A stretch of DNA of 39,787 nt from Oscillospiraceae bacterium. GTDB lineage: Bacteria; Bacillota; Clostridia; Oscillospirales; Oscillospiraceae. Where the stretch lies: positions 1 through 39,787 of the forward strand of contig JAJQAH010000077.1 in NCBI GenBank assembly GCA_021203885.1, given 5' to 3'. Shown in pieces: positions 1 to 7,984 of this stretch. The notes under the pieces were generated by a model. It searched no databases. It had not been told where the DNA came from and saw only the letters and a list, made by a program, of their open reading frames with translations. The position numbers were made by a program, and so were the translations under genes. The first letter of the stretch is position 1. Each line of letters begins with the position of its first letter.

Positions 1-2
1 TG

Positions 3-59
3 GACCTCCCGTGGGAGCGTACCGACAGGGTGGAGCAGCTGAGGGCCTGTCTCAGATGA
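3..59 (+). CDS. C-terminal tail of an unidentified upstream gene (partial)
   Basis: An open frame enters from the left edge and stops at TGA 57-59, giving the tail DLPWERTDRVEQLRACLR. Its composition looks coding, while the other two forward frames show less convincing residues. It is too short to assign. It lies about 40 bp upstream of the promoter of the hydrogenase-maturation operon, so it could be another hydrogenase-related gene, but nothing in these 18 residues shows that. Confidence 0.35.
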   Translation, partial: DLPWERTDRVEQLRACLR

Positions 60-96
60 ACTGCCGTGGCGGACTGCGTTTCGTCCAAAATTTGTC

Positions 97-125
97 TTGT
101 ATTTAATGGCAAGGCCGTGTATACT
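97..125 (+). promoter_or_regulatory. Promoter of the TM1266-regulator/hydG/hydF operon
   Basis: TTGTAT at 97-102, a 17-bp spacer and TATACT at 120-125 make a good sigma-A type promoter. The predicted start near 132 falls exactly at the first helix of the leader described next, with no unused 5' sequence, which supports both calls. Confidence 0.65.
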
Positions 126-131
126 AAAGAT

Positions 132-288
132 ACTTCCAGATGCTGACCGGAAGGGTTGACTCCCGACCGGAAAGCGGAAAACGAACTTCTGACACCGAAG
201 CGGATGCTGAGGTGGAAGGCACGAAAGATTGAAAGCCTTTCCATCCGGCCCGCCGTGGTTCGGAGGGAGAGGTATTTTTTTAGGAGGG
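132..288 (+). promoter_or_regulatory. Candidate riboswitch-like structured leader of the hydrogenase maturation operon
   Basis: The roughly 160-nt leader folds by eye into an aptamer-like domain. P1 is CTTCCA (133-138) with TGGAAG (213-218). P2 is CCGG (147-150) with CCGG (167-170), enclosing GGG (153-155) with CCC (162-164). P3 is CTTC (186-189) with GAAG (197-200). The octamer GATGCTGA occurs twice as junction strands, at 139-146 and 203-210. The 3' strand of P1 can instead pair as GGAAGGC (214-220) with GCCTTTCC (235-242, one bulge). That second strand is also the 5' arm of the terminator at 236-272. These pairings exclude one another, as in transcriptional riboswitches: P1 formed would favour termination, P1 open would favour readthrough. 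The P3 loop CACC could also pair with GGTG (211-214). I do not recognise a known class. The ligand is unknown, and a protein-binding leader or T-run chance fold remains possible. Confidence 0.55.
236..281 (+). terminator. Leader terminator just upstream of the operon's first ribosome site
   Basis: CCTTTCC (236-242) pairs with GGAGAGG (266-272), one wobble. After a single A/G mismatch the helix continues as TCCG (244-247) with CGGA (261-264). The stem is followed by TATTTTTTT (273-281). It sits directly before the Shine-Dalgarno AGGAGGG (282-288), so it can only act as an attenuator of the downstream operon and not as the end of the preceding gene's message. Confidence 0.6.
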
Positions 289-292
289 ATTT

Positions 293-541
293 ATGATGGA
301 TGAATGTGTCGCTTTGCTGGGTATCGTCGTGGAGGAAAGTGATTCCGTGGAGCAGCTGAATCAGCTGCTGCATGAGTTTTCCCAATATATCCTCGGCCGG
401 ATGGGGATCCCCTGTCAGGACAGGGGACTGAACCTGATCAGCGTCGCCGTGGCCGCGCCGGCGGATACGGTCTCGACCCTTTCGGGCAGACTGGGCCAGA
501 TCCCCGGCGTGACTTCCAAGGTCATTTACGCCAAGAAATAA
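293..541 (+). CDS. TM1266-family putative regulator of the iron-only hydrogenase system
   Basis: An 82-residue protein starting at ATG 293 (or ATG 296) after a strong AGGAGGG site. The sequence VALLGIVVEESDSVEQLNQLL, the run on to GIPCQDRGLNLISVAVAA and the end GQIPGVTSKVIYAK match the small alpha/beta (ferredoxin-like, ACT/NikR-C-like) family found beside [FeFe]-hydrogenase maturation genes and named after Thermotoga TM1266. The family is only a putative regulator; no DNA-binding domain is visible, so a metal or small-molecule sensing role is inferred from fold and context. It is the first gene of the operon, 67 bp ahead of hydG, and lies directly behind the attenuator-like leader. The whole length typical of the family is present. 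Confidence 0.85.
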   Translation: MMDECVALLGIVVEESDSVEQLNQLLHEFSQYILGRMGIPCQDRGLNLISVAVAAPADTVSTLSGRLGQIPGVTSKVIYAKK

Positions 542-554
542 GAAAAAACGTGTA

Positions 555-575
555 CCCGGGCGGCGGCTGCCCGGG
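555..575 (+). other. Intercistronic hairpin between the TM1266-type gene and hydG
   Basis: CCCGGGC (555-561) and GCCCGGG (569-575) form a perfect 7-bp stem with a 7-nt loop. No T-run follows, so it is not a terminator. It may stabilise mRNA ends or mark a processing point that lets the two genes be expressed at different levels. Confidence 0.45.
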
Positions 576-608
576 GAAACATTCCTGAGAAAGAAGGTAC
601 CGACTGAA

Positions 609-2027
609 ATGTACGATCCCAAATCCATGCACGCGGAGGACTTTATCAATCATGAGGAGATCATGGAGAGCCTCCGCTATGCGGACGAAAACAAGAACAA
701 CGGAGAACTGATCGACGAGATCCTGGACAAGGCCCGGGAGAGAAAGGGCCTGAGTCACCGGGACGCTTCCGTCCTGCTGGCATGCGAGCTGGAGGACAGG
801 AACCAGCAGATCTTCGAGCTGGCGGAGCAGATCAAAAAGGACTTCTACGGGAACCGGATCGTCCTGTTCGCACCGCTGTATCTGTCCAACTACTGTGTCA
901 ACGGCTGCCTGTACTGTCCCTATCACGCCAAGAACAAGAACATTGCGAGGAAGAAACTGACCCAGGACGAGGTCCGGGACGAGGTCATCGCCCTGCAGGA
1001 TATGGGGCACAAGCGGCTGGCCATCGAGGCCGGGGAAGATCCGGTCAACAATCCCATCGAGTATATCCTGGACTGCATCGAGACCATCTACTCCATCCAG
1101 CACAAGAACGGCGCCATCCGCCGGGTCAACGTGAATATCGCCGCCACGACCCCCGAGGAGTATAAGATGCTGAAGGAGGCGGGGATCGGCACCTATATCC
1201 TTTTCCAGGAGACCTATAATAAGGAGAGCTATCAGAAGCTGCATCCAACCGGGCCCAAGAGCAACTATGACTACCACACCGAGGCCCACGACCGGGCCAT
1301 GGCCGCCGGGATCGACGACGTGGGCCTGGGCGTCCTGTTCGGGCTGGAGCTGTACCGGTACGAGTTTGCAGGACTGCTGATGCACGCGGAGCATCTGGAG
1401 GCCGTCTTCGGAGTGGGACCCCATACCATCTCGGTGCCCCGGGTCTGTCCGGCGGACGATATCGATCCGAGCGACTTCGACAACGGGATCAGCGATGATA
1501 TCTTTGCCAAGATCGTGGCCTGCATCCGTGTGGCTGTGCCCTATACGGGTATGATCGTCTCCACCAGGGAGAGCCAGAAGAGCCGGGAGCGTGTGCTCCA
1601 TCTGGGCATCTCCCAGATCTCCGGCGGCTCCCGCACCAGCGTGGGCGGCTATGTCCGACAGGAGACGCCGGAGGAGAACTCCGCGCAGTTCGACGTATCT
1701 GACCAGAGGAGCCTGGACGAGGTGGTCAGATGGCTGATGGACATGGAGTATATCCCCTCCTTCTGCACGGCCTGCTACCGGGCGGGACGTACGGGCGACC
1801 GGTTCATGTCCCTGTGCAAGGCCGGCCAGATCCAGAACTGCTGCCACCCCAACGCCCTGATGACGCTGAAGGAGTATCTGGTCGATTACGCCGAGCCCGA
1901 CACCCGGAAAGTGGGCGAGGACCTGATCCTGCGTGAGCTGGACAATATCCCCAGCGAGAAAGTGCGGGGGATCGTCCAGGAGCGGCTGGGACTGATCGAG
2001 CAGGGCGAGCGGGATTTCCGCTTTTAA
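609..2027 (+). CDS. hydG: [FeFe]-hydrogenase H-cluster radical SAM maturase HydG
   Basis: 472 residues, the normal HydG length. HydG is a cytoplasmic radical SAM tyrosine lyase that breaks tyrosine into p-cresol and a glycine-derived fragment, supplying CO and cyanide for the H-cluster. The radical SAM cluster motif CVNGCLYC is CX3CX2C at Cys96, Cys100 and Cys103, inside a TIM-barrel domain. Near the C-terminus the second, HydG-specific cluster motif is intact: Cys386, Cys389 and, after 22 residues, Cys412 (CTAC ... NCC). The second motif separates HydG from ThiH and HydE, which lack it. ATG 609 follows a GAGAAAGAAGG ribosome site. It is transcribed with the TM1266-type gene upstream and hydF 4 bp downstream. 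HydE is not seen, so it must lie elsewhere, perhaps just left of the window. Confidence 0.96.
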   Translation: MYDPKSMHAEDFINHEEIMESLRYADENKNNGELIDEILDKARERKGLSHRDASVLLACELEDRNQQIFELAEQIKKDFYGNRIVLFAPLYLSNYCVNGCLYCPYHAKNKNIARKKLTQDEVRDEVIALQDMGHKRLAIEAGEDPVNNPIEYILDCIETIYSIQHKNGAIRRVNVNIAATTPEEYKMLKEAGIGTYILFQETYNKESYQKLHPTGPKSNYDYHTEAHDRAMAAGIDDVGLGVLFGLELYRYEFAGLLMHAEHLEAVFGVGPHTISVPRVCPADDIDPSDFDNGISDDIFAKIVACIRVAVPYTGMIVSTRESQKSRERVLHLGISQISGGSRTSVGGYVRQETPEENSAQFDVSDQRSLDEVVRWLMDMEYIPSFCTACYRAGRTGDRFMSLCKAGQIQNCCHPNALMTLKEYLVDYAEPDTRKVGEDLILRELDNIPSEKVRGIVQERLGLIEQGERDFRF

Positions 2028-2031
2028 AATT

Positions 2032-3240
2032 ATGGCAGCGGATATGAACGCTACCCCGTCGGCCAACCGGCTGCAGATCGCTTTTTTCGGACGGCGGAAC
2101 GCGGGCAAATCCAGCGTTGTGAATGCGTTTACCGGGCAGAACCTGGCAATCGTCAGCTCCGTGCGGGGAACGACCACGGATCCGGTGACCAAGGCCATGG
2201 AGCTGCTGCCCATGGGGCCGGTGGTTATTATCGACACGCCCGGTATCGACGACGAGGGCGAGCTGGGACAGCTGCGGGTGGAACGCACCCGGCGGGTGCT
2301 GGACCGGGCCGACCTGGCCATTCTCGTAGTGGACGGCACGCTGGGAAAGTGTCCCGCGGAAGAGGCGCTGATCGAGCAGTTCAAGGCCCGGGATATCCCC
2401 TGGCTGGAGGCCTGGAACAAGGCGGATCTGGTGGAGGACCGTGGCGAACTGCCGGAGAATGCGCTGTGGGTCAGCGCGCTGACCGGAGACGGAATTTATG
2501 AACTGAAGGAGCGGGCCGCGCGTATCGCCGAGCAGGCGGGCCCGGAGCCCAAGCTGATCGGGGACCTGATCAGCCCCGGGGACCGGGTCATGCTGGTGGT
2601 GCCCGTGGATTCGGCAGCACCCAAAGGCCGGCTGATCCTGCCGCAGCAGCAGGTCATCCGGGATGTGCTGGATCACGGCGCCGTCGCCGTGACCGCCAGG
2701 GAGAGCGAGCTGGCGGAGGCACTGGCGCAGCTGAAGGAACCGCCCCGCATCGTGGTCACGGACAGCCAGGCGTTTCAGGAGGTGTCCCGCATCGTGCCGG
2801 AGGAGATCCCGCTGACCTCCTTTTCCATCCTGATGGCGAGATACAAGGGGAACCTGGCCGGTGCGGTCTCCGGCGTAGCGGCGCTGGATGAGATCCGGGA
2901 CGGGGACGGGATCCTGATCTCGGAAGGATGTACACACCACAGACAGTGCGACGACATCGGCACGGTGAAGATGCCCAGATGGATCTGCGAATATACAGGC
3001 GCCGAGCCGGAATTTCAGTGGACGTCGGGCGGCGAGTTCCCGGAGGATCTCAGCCCGTACCGGCTGGTCGTCCACTGCGGCGGCTGCATGCTCAATCAGA
3101 GGGAGATGCAGAGCCGTGCCCGGCGCGCGGCCGAGCAGGGCGTTCCCTTTACGAATTACGGGCTGGTCATTGCCCAGGTCACGGGGATCCTCCGGCGTTC
3201 CCTGGAACCGCTGCCCGGATATCTCTCCATCCTGGACTGA
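2032..3240 (+). CDS. hydF: [FeFe]-hydrogenase H-cluster maturation GTPase HydF
   Basis: 402 residues. HydF is the GTPase scaffold on which the diiron subcluster is assembled before transfer to apo-hydrogenase. An N-terminal Era/TrmE-like G domain has the P-loop GRRNAGKSS (about residues 20-28), switch GTTTDP, DTPGIDDEG and NKAD. A middle dimerisation region follows. The C-terminal cluster domain carries the family's CxH...HCxxC ligand pattern: EGCTHHRQC around residue 302 and VVHCGGCM around 347. The gene starts 4 bp after the hydG stop with no good Shine-Dalgarno of its own, suggesting translational coupling. ATG 2044 is an alternative start four codons in. A strong terminator follows, so this is the end of the operon. 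Confidence 0.96.
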   Translation: MAADMNATPSANRLQIAFFGRRNAGKSSVVNAFTGQNLAIVSSVRGTTTDPVTKAMELLPMGPVVIIDTPGIDDEGELGQLRVERTRRVLDRADLAILVVDGTLGKCPAEEALIEQFKARDIPWLEAWNKADLVEDRGELPENALWVSALTGDGIYELKERAARIAEQAGPEPKLIGDLISPGDRVMLVVPVDSAAPKGRLILPQQQVIRDVLDHGAVAVTARESELAEALAQLKEPPRIVVTDSQAFQEVSRIVPEEIPLTSFSILMARYKGNLAGAVSGVAALDEIRDGDGILISEGCTHHRQCDDIGTVKMPRWICEYTGAEPEFQWTSGGEFPEDLSPYRLVVHCGGCMLNQREMQSRARRAAEQGVPFTNYGLVIAQVTGILRRSLEPLPGYLSILD

Positions 3241-3257
3241 AAATCCGCTTTATGCGC

Positions 3258-3306
3258 GGGATCCCGGAGCCGTCCTTTGAAGGGACGGCCCCGGGGTCCC
3301 GTTTTT
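3258..3306 (+). terminator. Intrinsic terminator after hydF
   Basis: GGGATCCCGG with CCGGGGTCCC encloses GCCGTCC with GGACGGC, loop about TTTGAA, followed by GTTTTT. It is a long GC-rich stem 17 bp after the hydF stop, ending the hyd operon. Confidence 0.85.
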
Positions 3307-3324
3307 CTACGCGGGGCGCCATTC

Positions 3325-3353
3325 TTGCTTTTTTCCCGGCGGGACAGTATAAT
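3325..3353 (+). promoter_or_regulatory. Promoter of the first MATE gene
   Basis: TTGCTT (3325-3330), a 17-bp spacer and a perfect TATAAT (3348-3353) lie between the hydF terminator and the MATE gene, making that gene a separate transcription unit. Confidence 0.65.
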
Positions 3354-3391
3354 ATTTGCCGTGAGGGACAACCTCCGGAGGGGATGAAAAA

Positions 3392-4762
3392 GTGGACCAG
3401 AGAGCGATAGACAGCAAAGACTACTCCGTCGGGAGCATTCCCAAGGCCATCCTCAGCCTGGCCGGTCCGCTGATGGTCGCTCAGCTGGTCAACGTCCTGT
3501 ACAGCATCGTGGACCGGATCTTCCTGGGCCAGCTGCCGGAGATCGGGAGCCTGGCTCTGGCCGGCCTGGGGCTGACGATGCCGATCATTTCCATTATTAC
3601 GGCCTGTGCCAACCTGTGCGGCACCGGCGGAGGCCCGCTGTGCTCCATCCACCGGGGCGAGGGAGAACTGCGCAAGGCGGAGCAGGTGATCGGCAACTGC
3701 TTTACGCTGCTGCTGATCATCGGTGCCTCGATCATCATCCTGGGATACATTTTTAAGGAACCGCTCCTCTATCTGTTCGGGGCCAGCACCGATACGTATC
3801 CCTATGCCAATGAGTATCTCAGCTGGTATCTGCCCGGTACGCTGTTCGTCATGATCAGTCTGGGCATGAATCCCATGATCAATGCCCAGGGTTTCGGCCG
3901 GACGGGCATGCTGACCGTGGCGCTGGGCGCCGGGATCAACCTGGTCCTGGACCCGCTGTTTATCTATGCCTTCGGTTTCGGCATCCGGGGAGCGGCCACC
4001 GCCACCGTGATCGCCCAGGCCTGCTCGGCGGCCTGGGTGCTGAAGTTCCTGACCGGCAAAAAGGCCATTCTCCACCTGCGGCTGAAAGATCTGCGGCTGG
4101 AGGCCAAACGGGTCGGGAAGATCATCTCCCTGGGCCTGGCCGGTTTTTTCATGAACCTGACCAACAGCCTCGTGCAGGTGGTCTGCAACCGGACGCTTCA
4201 GGCATACGGCGGGGATCTGTATGTCAGTATCATGACGATCGTCAATTCCATCCGGGAAGTTTTCTTCATGATGCTGCACGGCCTGAATAACGGGGCCCAG
4301 CCGGTCATCGGATACAATTACGGCGCGAAGAAATACGACCGGGTGCGAAGAGCCATTTTATTCTCTGTTATCAGTGTGCTGGTCTTCTCCATTGTGATCT
4401 GGGCGATCCTGATGATCTTCCCGGGGCCGCTGATCCAGCTGTTCAGCGGGGACGAGGAGATCCTGGCCGCTGGGGTCCCGGCCATGATGGTGTATTTCGG
4501 TCTGTTCCCGTTTCAGGCACTGCAGAATGCGGGCCAGACGACTTTTGTCAGCTTGGGGAAATCCAAAAGGGCGGTCTTTTTCTCCCTGCTGCGCAAGGCG
4601 TTTATCAACGCGCCCCTGACCGTTTTGCTGCCCATGCTGGGCCTGGGCGCCATGGGCGTTTTCATCGCCGAGTCCAGCTCCCAGCTGATAGGCGGACTTG
4701 CCTGCTTTATCACGATGTATCTGACAGTCTACCGGCCGCTGAAGAAGGGCCGGCCCATATAG
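3392..4762 (+). CDS. MATE family multidrug/Na+-type efflux transporter
   Basis: 456 residues with about 12 hydrophobic segments in two homologous halves. The N-terminal SIPKAILSLAGPLMVAQLVNVLYSIVDRIF region and the second-half pattern LNNGAQPVIGYNYGAKKYDRV are typical of the MATE (NorM/DinF-like) superfamily, which exports cationic drugs or metabolites using Na+ or H+ gradients across the cytoplasmic membrane. The start is GTG 3392, 7-8 nt after GGAGGGGA; the nearby ATG 3384 is in another frame. It has its own promoter and no obvious functional partner, and substrate cannot be told from sequence. A second, distinct MATE gene is at 10016. Confidence 0.92.
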   Translation: MDQRAIDSKDYSVGSIPKAILSLAGPLMVAQLVNVLYSIVDRIFLGQLPEIGSLALAGLGLTMPIISIITACANLCGTGGGPLCSIHRGEGELRKAEQVIGNCFTLLLIIGASIIILGYIFKEPLLYLFGASTDTYPYANEYLSWYLPGTLFVMISLGMNPMINAQGFGRTGMLTVALGAGINLVLDPLFIYAFGFGIRGAATATVIAQACSAAWVLKFLTGKKAILHLRLKDLRLEAKRVGKIISLGLAGFFMNLTNSLVQVVCNRTLQAYGGDLYVSIMTIVNSIREVFFMMLHGLNNGAQPVIGYNYGAKKYDRVRRAILFSVISVLVFSIVIWAILMIFPGPLIQLFSGDEEILAAGVPAMMVYFGLFPFQALQNAGQTTFVSLGKSKRAVFFSLLRKAFINAPLTVLLPMLGLGAMGVFIAESSSQLIGGLACFITMYLTVYRPLKKGRPI

Positions 4763-4868
4763 GAAAACCGCGGACCCGTTCCGCGAACGATCCTCAAATC
4801 TCAAAGACAAGGAGAGCGCACCCGGCCCGCTGCCTGACGGCGGCGGATGCCCGTGCCGGATTAGGATT

Positions 4869-7529
4869 ATGAAAATGATGGTCATTGACGGAAACTCCAT
4901 CGTCAACCGCTCTTTTTACGGAATCCGGATGCTGAACACCCGGGACGGGCGGCCCACCAACGCCGTCTACGGTTTTCTGACGACTCTGCTGAAAATGCTG
5001 GATGAGGAACAGCCCGACGGTGTATGCTGCACTTTCGATATGCAGGCGCCCACGTTCCGCCATCAGGCGTATGCGGATTATAAGGGAAAACGGAAAGCCA
5101 TGCCCGATGAGCTTGCCCAGCAGCTGCCGGTCCTGAAGCAGGTCCTGGAGGCCATGAAAGTCCCATACTACCAGCTGGAAGGCTGGGAAGCCGACGACCT
5201 GATCGCCACCATCGCCCGCCGCTGTACGGAGAAAGGATGGGAGACGGTCGTCGTCACCGGGGACAGGGACACCCTGCAGCTGATCAGCGATACGACCACA
5301 GTCGATCTGGTCACGACCCGCGGCGGACAGACCACGACCAAACGCATGACACCGGACGCGTTCCGGGAGGAGTACGGATTCGACCCGATCCACATGATCG
5401 ACCTGAAGGCGCTGATGGGCGACAGCAGCGACAACATCCCGGGAGTCAGCGGGATCGGGGAAAAGACCGCGACGGACCTGGTGCGCCGGTACGGGAGTAT
5501 AGATAAGATCTACGCCGATTTGGACGCGGTGGAGGCCAAGCCCGCCGTGCTCAAAAAACTCGAGGCCGGGGAGAAGGACGCCCGGATGTCCTATGACCTG
5601 GCCACGATCCGGGATGACGCGCCCATCCAGTTCGAGCCGGAGGATGCCAGACGGCAGCCCCCGGATGAGAAGGAGCTGTACCGGCAGCTGGTCGATCTGG
5701 AGTTTTTAAAACTGATCGACCGCCTGGGTCTGAAAGCACCCGGCGGAGATGCCCCCGCCGGCGACGGGGAGACCCTGCACCGGTGCGACGGGGAGATCGT
5801 CTCCGATGAGAAACGCAGCGACCAGCTGCTGGATCTCTTTTCCGGGCTGGAAGCCGTCTGCTTCGTGGCTCTGAACGACCTCAGCGGCGTGGCGGTCCAG
5901 TGGAACGAGGGGGAGGACAGCCGCGCGGCCGTGTTTTTCTCCCACCGGCTGGGCGACGGTTACGACCGGTTCCTCCGCCGTTTCTTTTCCGCCGAAATAT
6001 CTAAAGTGAATCATGACAACAAGACCACCATGACCCGTCTGCTGGACGAGGGACTGTCGACGGACGGGTTCGTGTTCGACACGGCCGTGGCCGCATATCT
6101 GCTCGCTCCCACGGACGGCAGCTATCAGCTGGAGCGGCTGGCCGTCTCCTATTTCCATGTGGAGACGAAGAGCGACGCGGTCTACCAGACCGGGGGCGTC
6201 TTTTCCTCTCTCGGGGAGGACCGGGCGGCCCTGGATACCTGGCTGGAGCATACGGCGCTGGTGGAGGCGCTTCACCGGACGCTGGCGCCCCGCCTGAAGG
6301 AGCTGGATCTGGAGCGGGTCTTTGAGCAGGCGGATCTTCCGCTGTGCCCGGTGCTGTCCGGCATGGAACACGAGGGATTTCTGGTGGACCGGCAGGCGCT
6401 GGACGCGTTCGGGAAGCAGATGACGGAACGTATCGCGCAGAAAGAGAAGGAGATCTACCGGCTCGCCGGTGAGGAATTCAACATCAACTCCACCCAGCAG
6501 CTGGGCCGGATCCTGTTTGAGAAGCTGGGGCTTCCGGCGGCCAAAAAGACCAAGCACGGATACTCCACCAGCGTGGATGTGCTGGAAAAGCTTGTGGACA
6601 AACATCCCATCATACAGCAGGTGCTGGATTACCGGCAGTATACCAAGCTGAACTCCACTTACGTGGACGGGCTCTCCAAAGACATCGGGCCCGACGGCCG
6701 GATCCACACCACGTTCCAGAATACGGTCACGGCCACCGGCCGGCTGTCCTCCGCGGACCCGAACCTGCAGAACATTCCGGTCCGGACGGAACTGGGCGGG
6801 GAGCTGCGCTATATGTTCATCGCCCGGCCCGGCTGGGTGCTGGTGGATGCCGACTACTCCCAGATCGAGCTGCGGCTGCTGGCCCATATCTCCGGAGACC
6901 GGGAGATGCAGGCGGATTTTCAGCGGAACGAGGATATCCACACGGCCACGGCGGCCGCCGTGTTCGGCGTGGACCCGGACCAGGTGACCGGCGAGCTGCG
7001 CCGGCGGGCCAAGGTGATCAACTTCGGTATCATCTACGGGATCTCCGCATTCTCGCTGGCCCAGGACATGGGCGTGACCCGCAAGCAGGCCGGGGAGTAT
7101 ATGGACCGGTATTTCGCCCGCTTTCCCGGCGTGGCCGCCTATATGAAGGACGTGGTGGAGAAGGCCAAAAAAGACGGATATGTGACCACGCTTCTGGGTC
7201 GCCGCCGCTGGCTGCCCGAACTGAACTCCTCCAATTTCCACACGCGCTCCTTCGGGGAGCGGGTCGCGCTGAATATGCCCATACAGGGCACCGCGGCCGA
7301 TATCATCAAGATGGCCATGATCCGGGTCGACCGGGCCCTGACCCGCGGGGGGCTTCAGGGCCGTCTGGTGCTGCAGGTCCACGATGAGCTGATCGTGGAA
7401 TGCCCGGAGGAGGAACAGGAGAAGATCGAAGCGCTGCTGGTGGACGAGATGGAACAGGTCGTCAGCCTGTCGGTGCCGCTGGCCGCCCAGGCCGGCGCGG
7501 GCAAGAGCTGGGGAGACGCGAAGCCGTGA
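4869..7529 (+). CDS. polA: DNA polymerase I
   Basis: 886 residues, the usual length. Pol I fills gaps and removes primers in replication and repair. The N-terminal 5'-3' nuclease domain has VIDGNSIVNRSFYGI, GWEADDLIATIA, TGDRDTLQL and GDSSDNIPGVSGIGEKTA. The polymerase domain has TGRLSSADPNLQNIPVRT, motif A DADYSQIELRLLAHISGD, the O helix RRRAKVINFGIIYG and motif C LQVHDELIVE. The middle 3'-5' exonuclease domain looks inactive: where a DxE motif is expected there is EAVCFVALND, and the second metal-ligand region reads NHDNKTTMTRL. Bacillus-type Pol I enzymes have lost proofreading in the same way. The region between the MATE gene and this start shows no clear promoter. It overlaps rimI by 4 nt. 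Confidence 0.97.
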   Translation: MKMMVIDGNSIVNRSFYGIRMLNTRDGRPTNAVYGFLTTLLKMLDEEQPDGVCCTFDMQAPTFRHQAYADYKGKRKAMPDELAQQLPVLKQVLEAMKVPYYQLEGWEADDLIATIARRCTEKGWETVVVTGDRDTLQLISDTTTVDLVTTRGGQTTTKRMTPDAFREEYGFDPIHMIDLKALMGDSSDNIPGVSGIGEKTATDLVRRYGSIDKIYADLDAVEAKPAVLKKLEAGEKDARMSYDLATIRDDAPIQFEPEDARRQPPDEKELYRQLVDLEFLKLIDRLGLKAPGGDAPAGDGETLHRCDGEIVSDEKRSDQLLDLFSGLEAVCFVALNDLSGVAVQWNEGEDSRAAVFFSHRLGDGYDRFLRRFFSAEISKVNHDNKTTMTRLLDEGLSTDGFVFDTAVAAYLLAPTDGSYQLERLAVSYFHVETKSDAVYQTGGVFSSLGEDRAALDTWLEHTALVEALHRTLAPRLKELDLERVFEQADLPLCPVLSGMEHEGFLVDRQALDAFGKQMTERIAQKEKEIYRLAGEEFNINSTQQLGRILFEKLGLPAAKKTKHGYSTSVDVLEKLVDKHPIIQQVLDYRQYTKLNSTYVDGLSKDIGPDGRIHTTFQNTVTATGRLSSADPNLQNIPVRTELGGELRYMFIARPGWVLVDADYSQIELRLLAHISGDREMQADFQRNEDIHTATAAAVFGVDPDQVTGELRRRAKVINFGIIYGISAFSLAQDMGVTRKQAGEYMDRYFARFPGVAAYMKDVVEKAKKDGYVTTLLGRRRWLPELNSSNFHTRSFGERVALNMPIQGTAADIIKMAMIRVDRALTRGGLQGRLVLQVHDELIVECPEEEQEKIEALLVDEMEQVVSLSVPLAAQAGAGKSWGDAKP

Positions 7530-7984
7530 GGATCGTGCTGATGGACAGGACGAGCCTGCCCGGCGTGGCCGCTCTGGAGCGGCAGTGCTTTTCCGACCCG
7601 TGGAGCACGCAGATGCTGGAGGAGGAACTGTATAATCCCTGTGCCTGCTTTATCGTGGCGGTGGATGAGAATGACAACGTCCTGGGATACGCCGGCCTCC
7701 ATGTGGCCGCCGATGAGGGCTATATCGACAACATCGCGGTCACGGCGGATCACCGGAAAGAGGGGATCGGAACGGCCCTGCTGAACACCTTTATGGCGTT
7801 CGGCCGTGAGCATCTGAGATTTCTGACGCTGGAGGTGCGGGCGTCCAACGAGGAAGCCATCTCCTTTTACCGCTCCCGGGGATTCCGGGAGGTGGGAAGA
7901 AGGGAGAATTATTACCGGAACCCGCAGGAGGACGCTCTTCTGATGACCGTCTTCTTTTCTGAGGAAGGGGAAGAAGAAACTTGA
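7526..7984 (+). CDS. rimI: RimI-type ribosomal protein S18 alanine N-acetyltransferase
   Basis: 152 residues from GTG 7526, which overlaps the polA stop (GTGA). The ORF track starts it at 7400, but those residues are a shadow of polA; homology-like sequence begins at VRIVLMDRTSLPGVAALERQCF. The GNAT fold is shown by the acetyl-CoA loop HRKEGIGTALLN preceded by DNIAVTADHR, and by the C-terminal SFYRSRGFREVGRRENYY with the family-typical end PQEDALLMTVF. RimI acetylates the N-terminus of ribosomal protein S18, and in many bacteria the gene sits beside tsaD, as here. Related GNAT enzymes with other protein targets cannot be excluded. Confidence 0.88.
   Translation: MRIVLMDRTSLPGVAALERQCFSDPWSTQMLEEELYNPCACFIVAVDENDNVLGYAGLHVAADEGYIDNIAVTADHRKEGIGTALLNTFMAFGREHLRFLTLEVRASNEEAISFYRSRGFREVGRRENYYRNPQEDALLMTVFFSEEGEEET

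Noticed and set aside
191-200. Glycine-riboswitch-like string GACACCGAAG in the hyd leader
   Set aside because: A short match only. The rest of the glycine aptamer core (CTCAGG followed by AAAAGGAC) is absent, and the helices do not fit.
522-2420. 632-residue minus-strand open frame over hydG and hydF
   Set aside because: Antisense shadow of two well-supported genes; Leu/Gln/Val/Asp/Gly-biased and without domain signatures.
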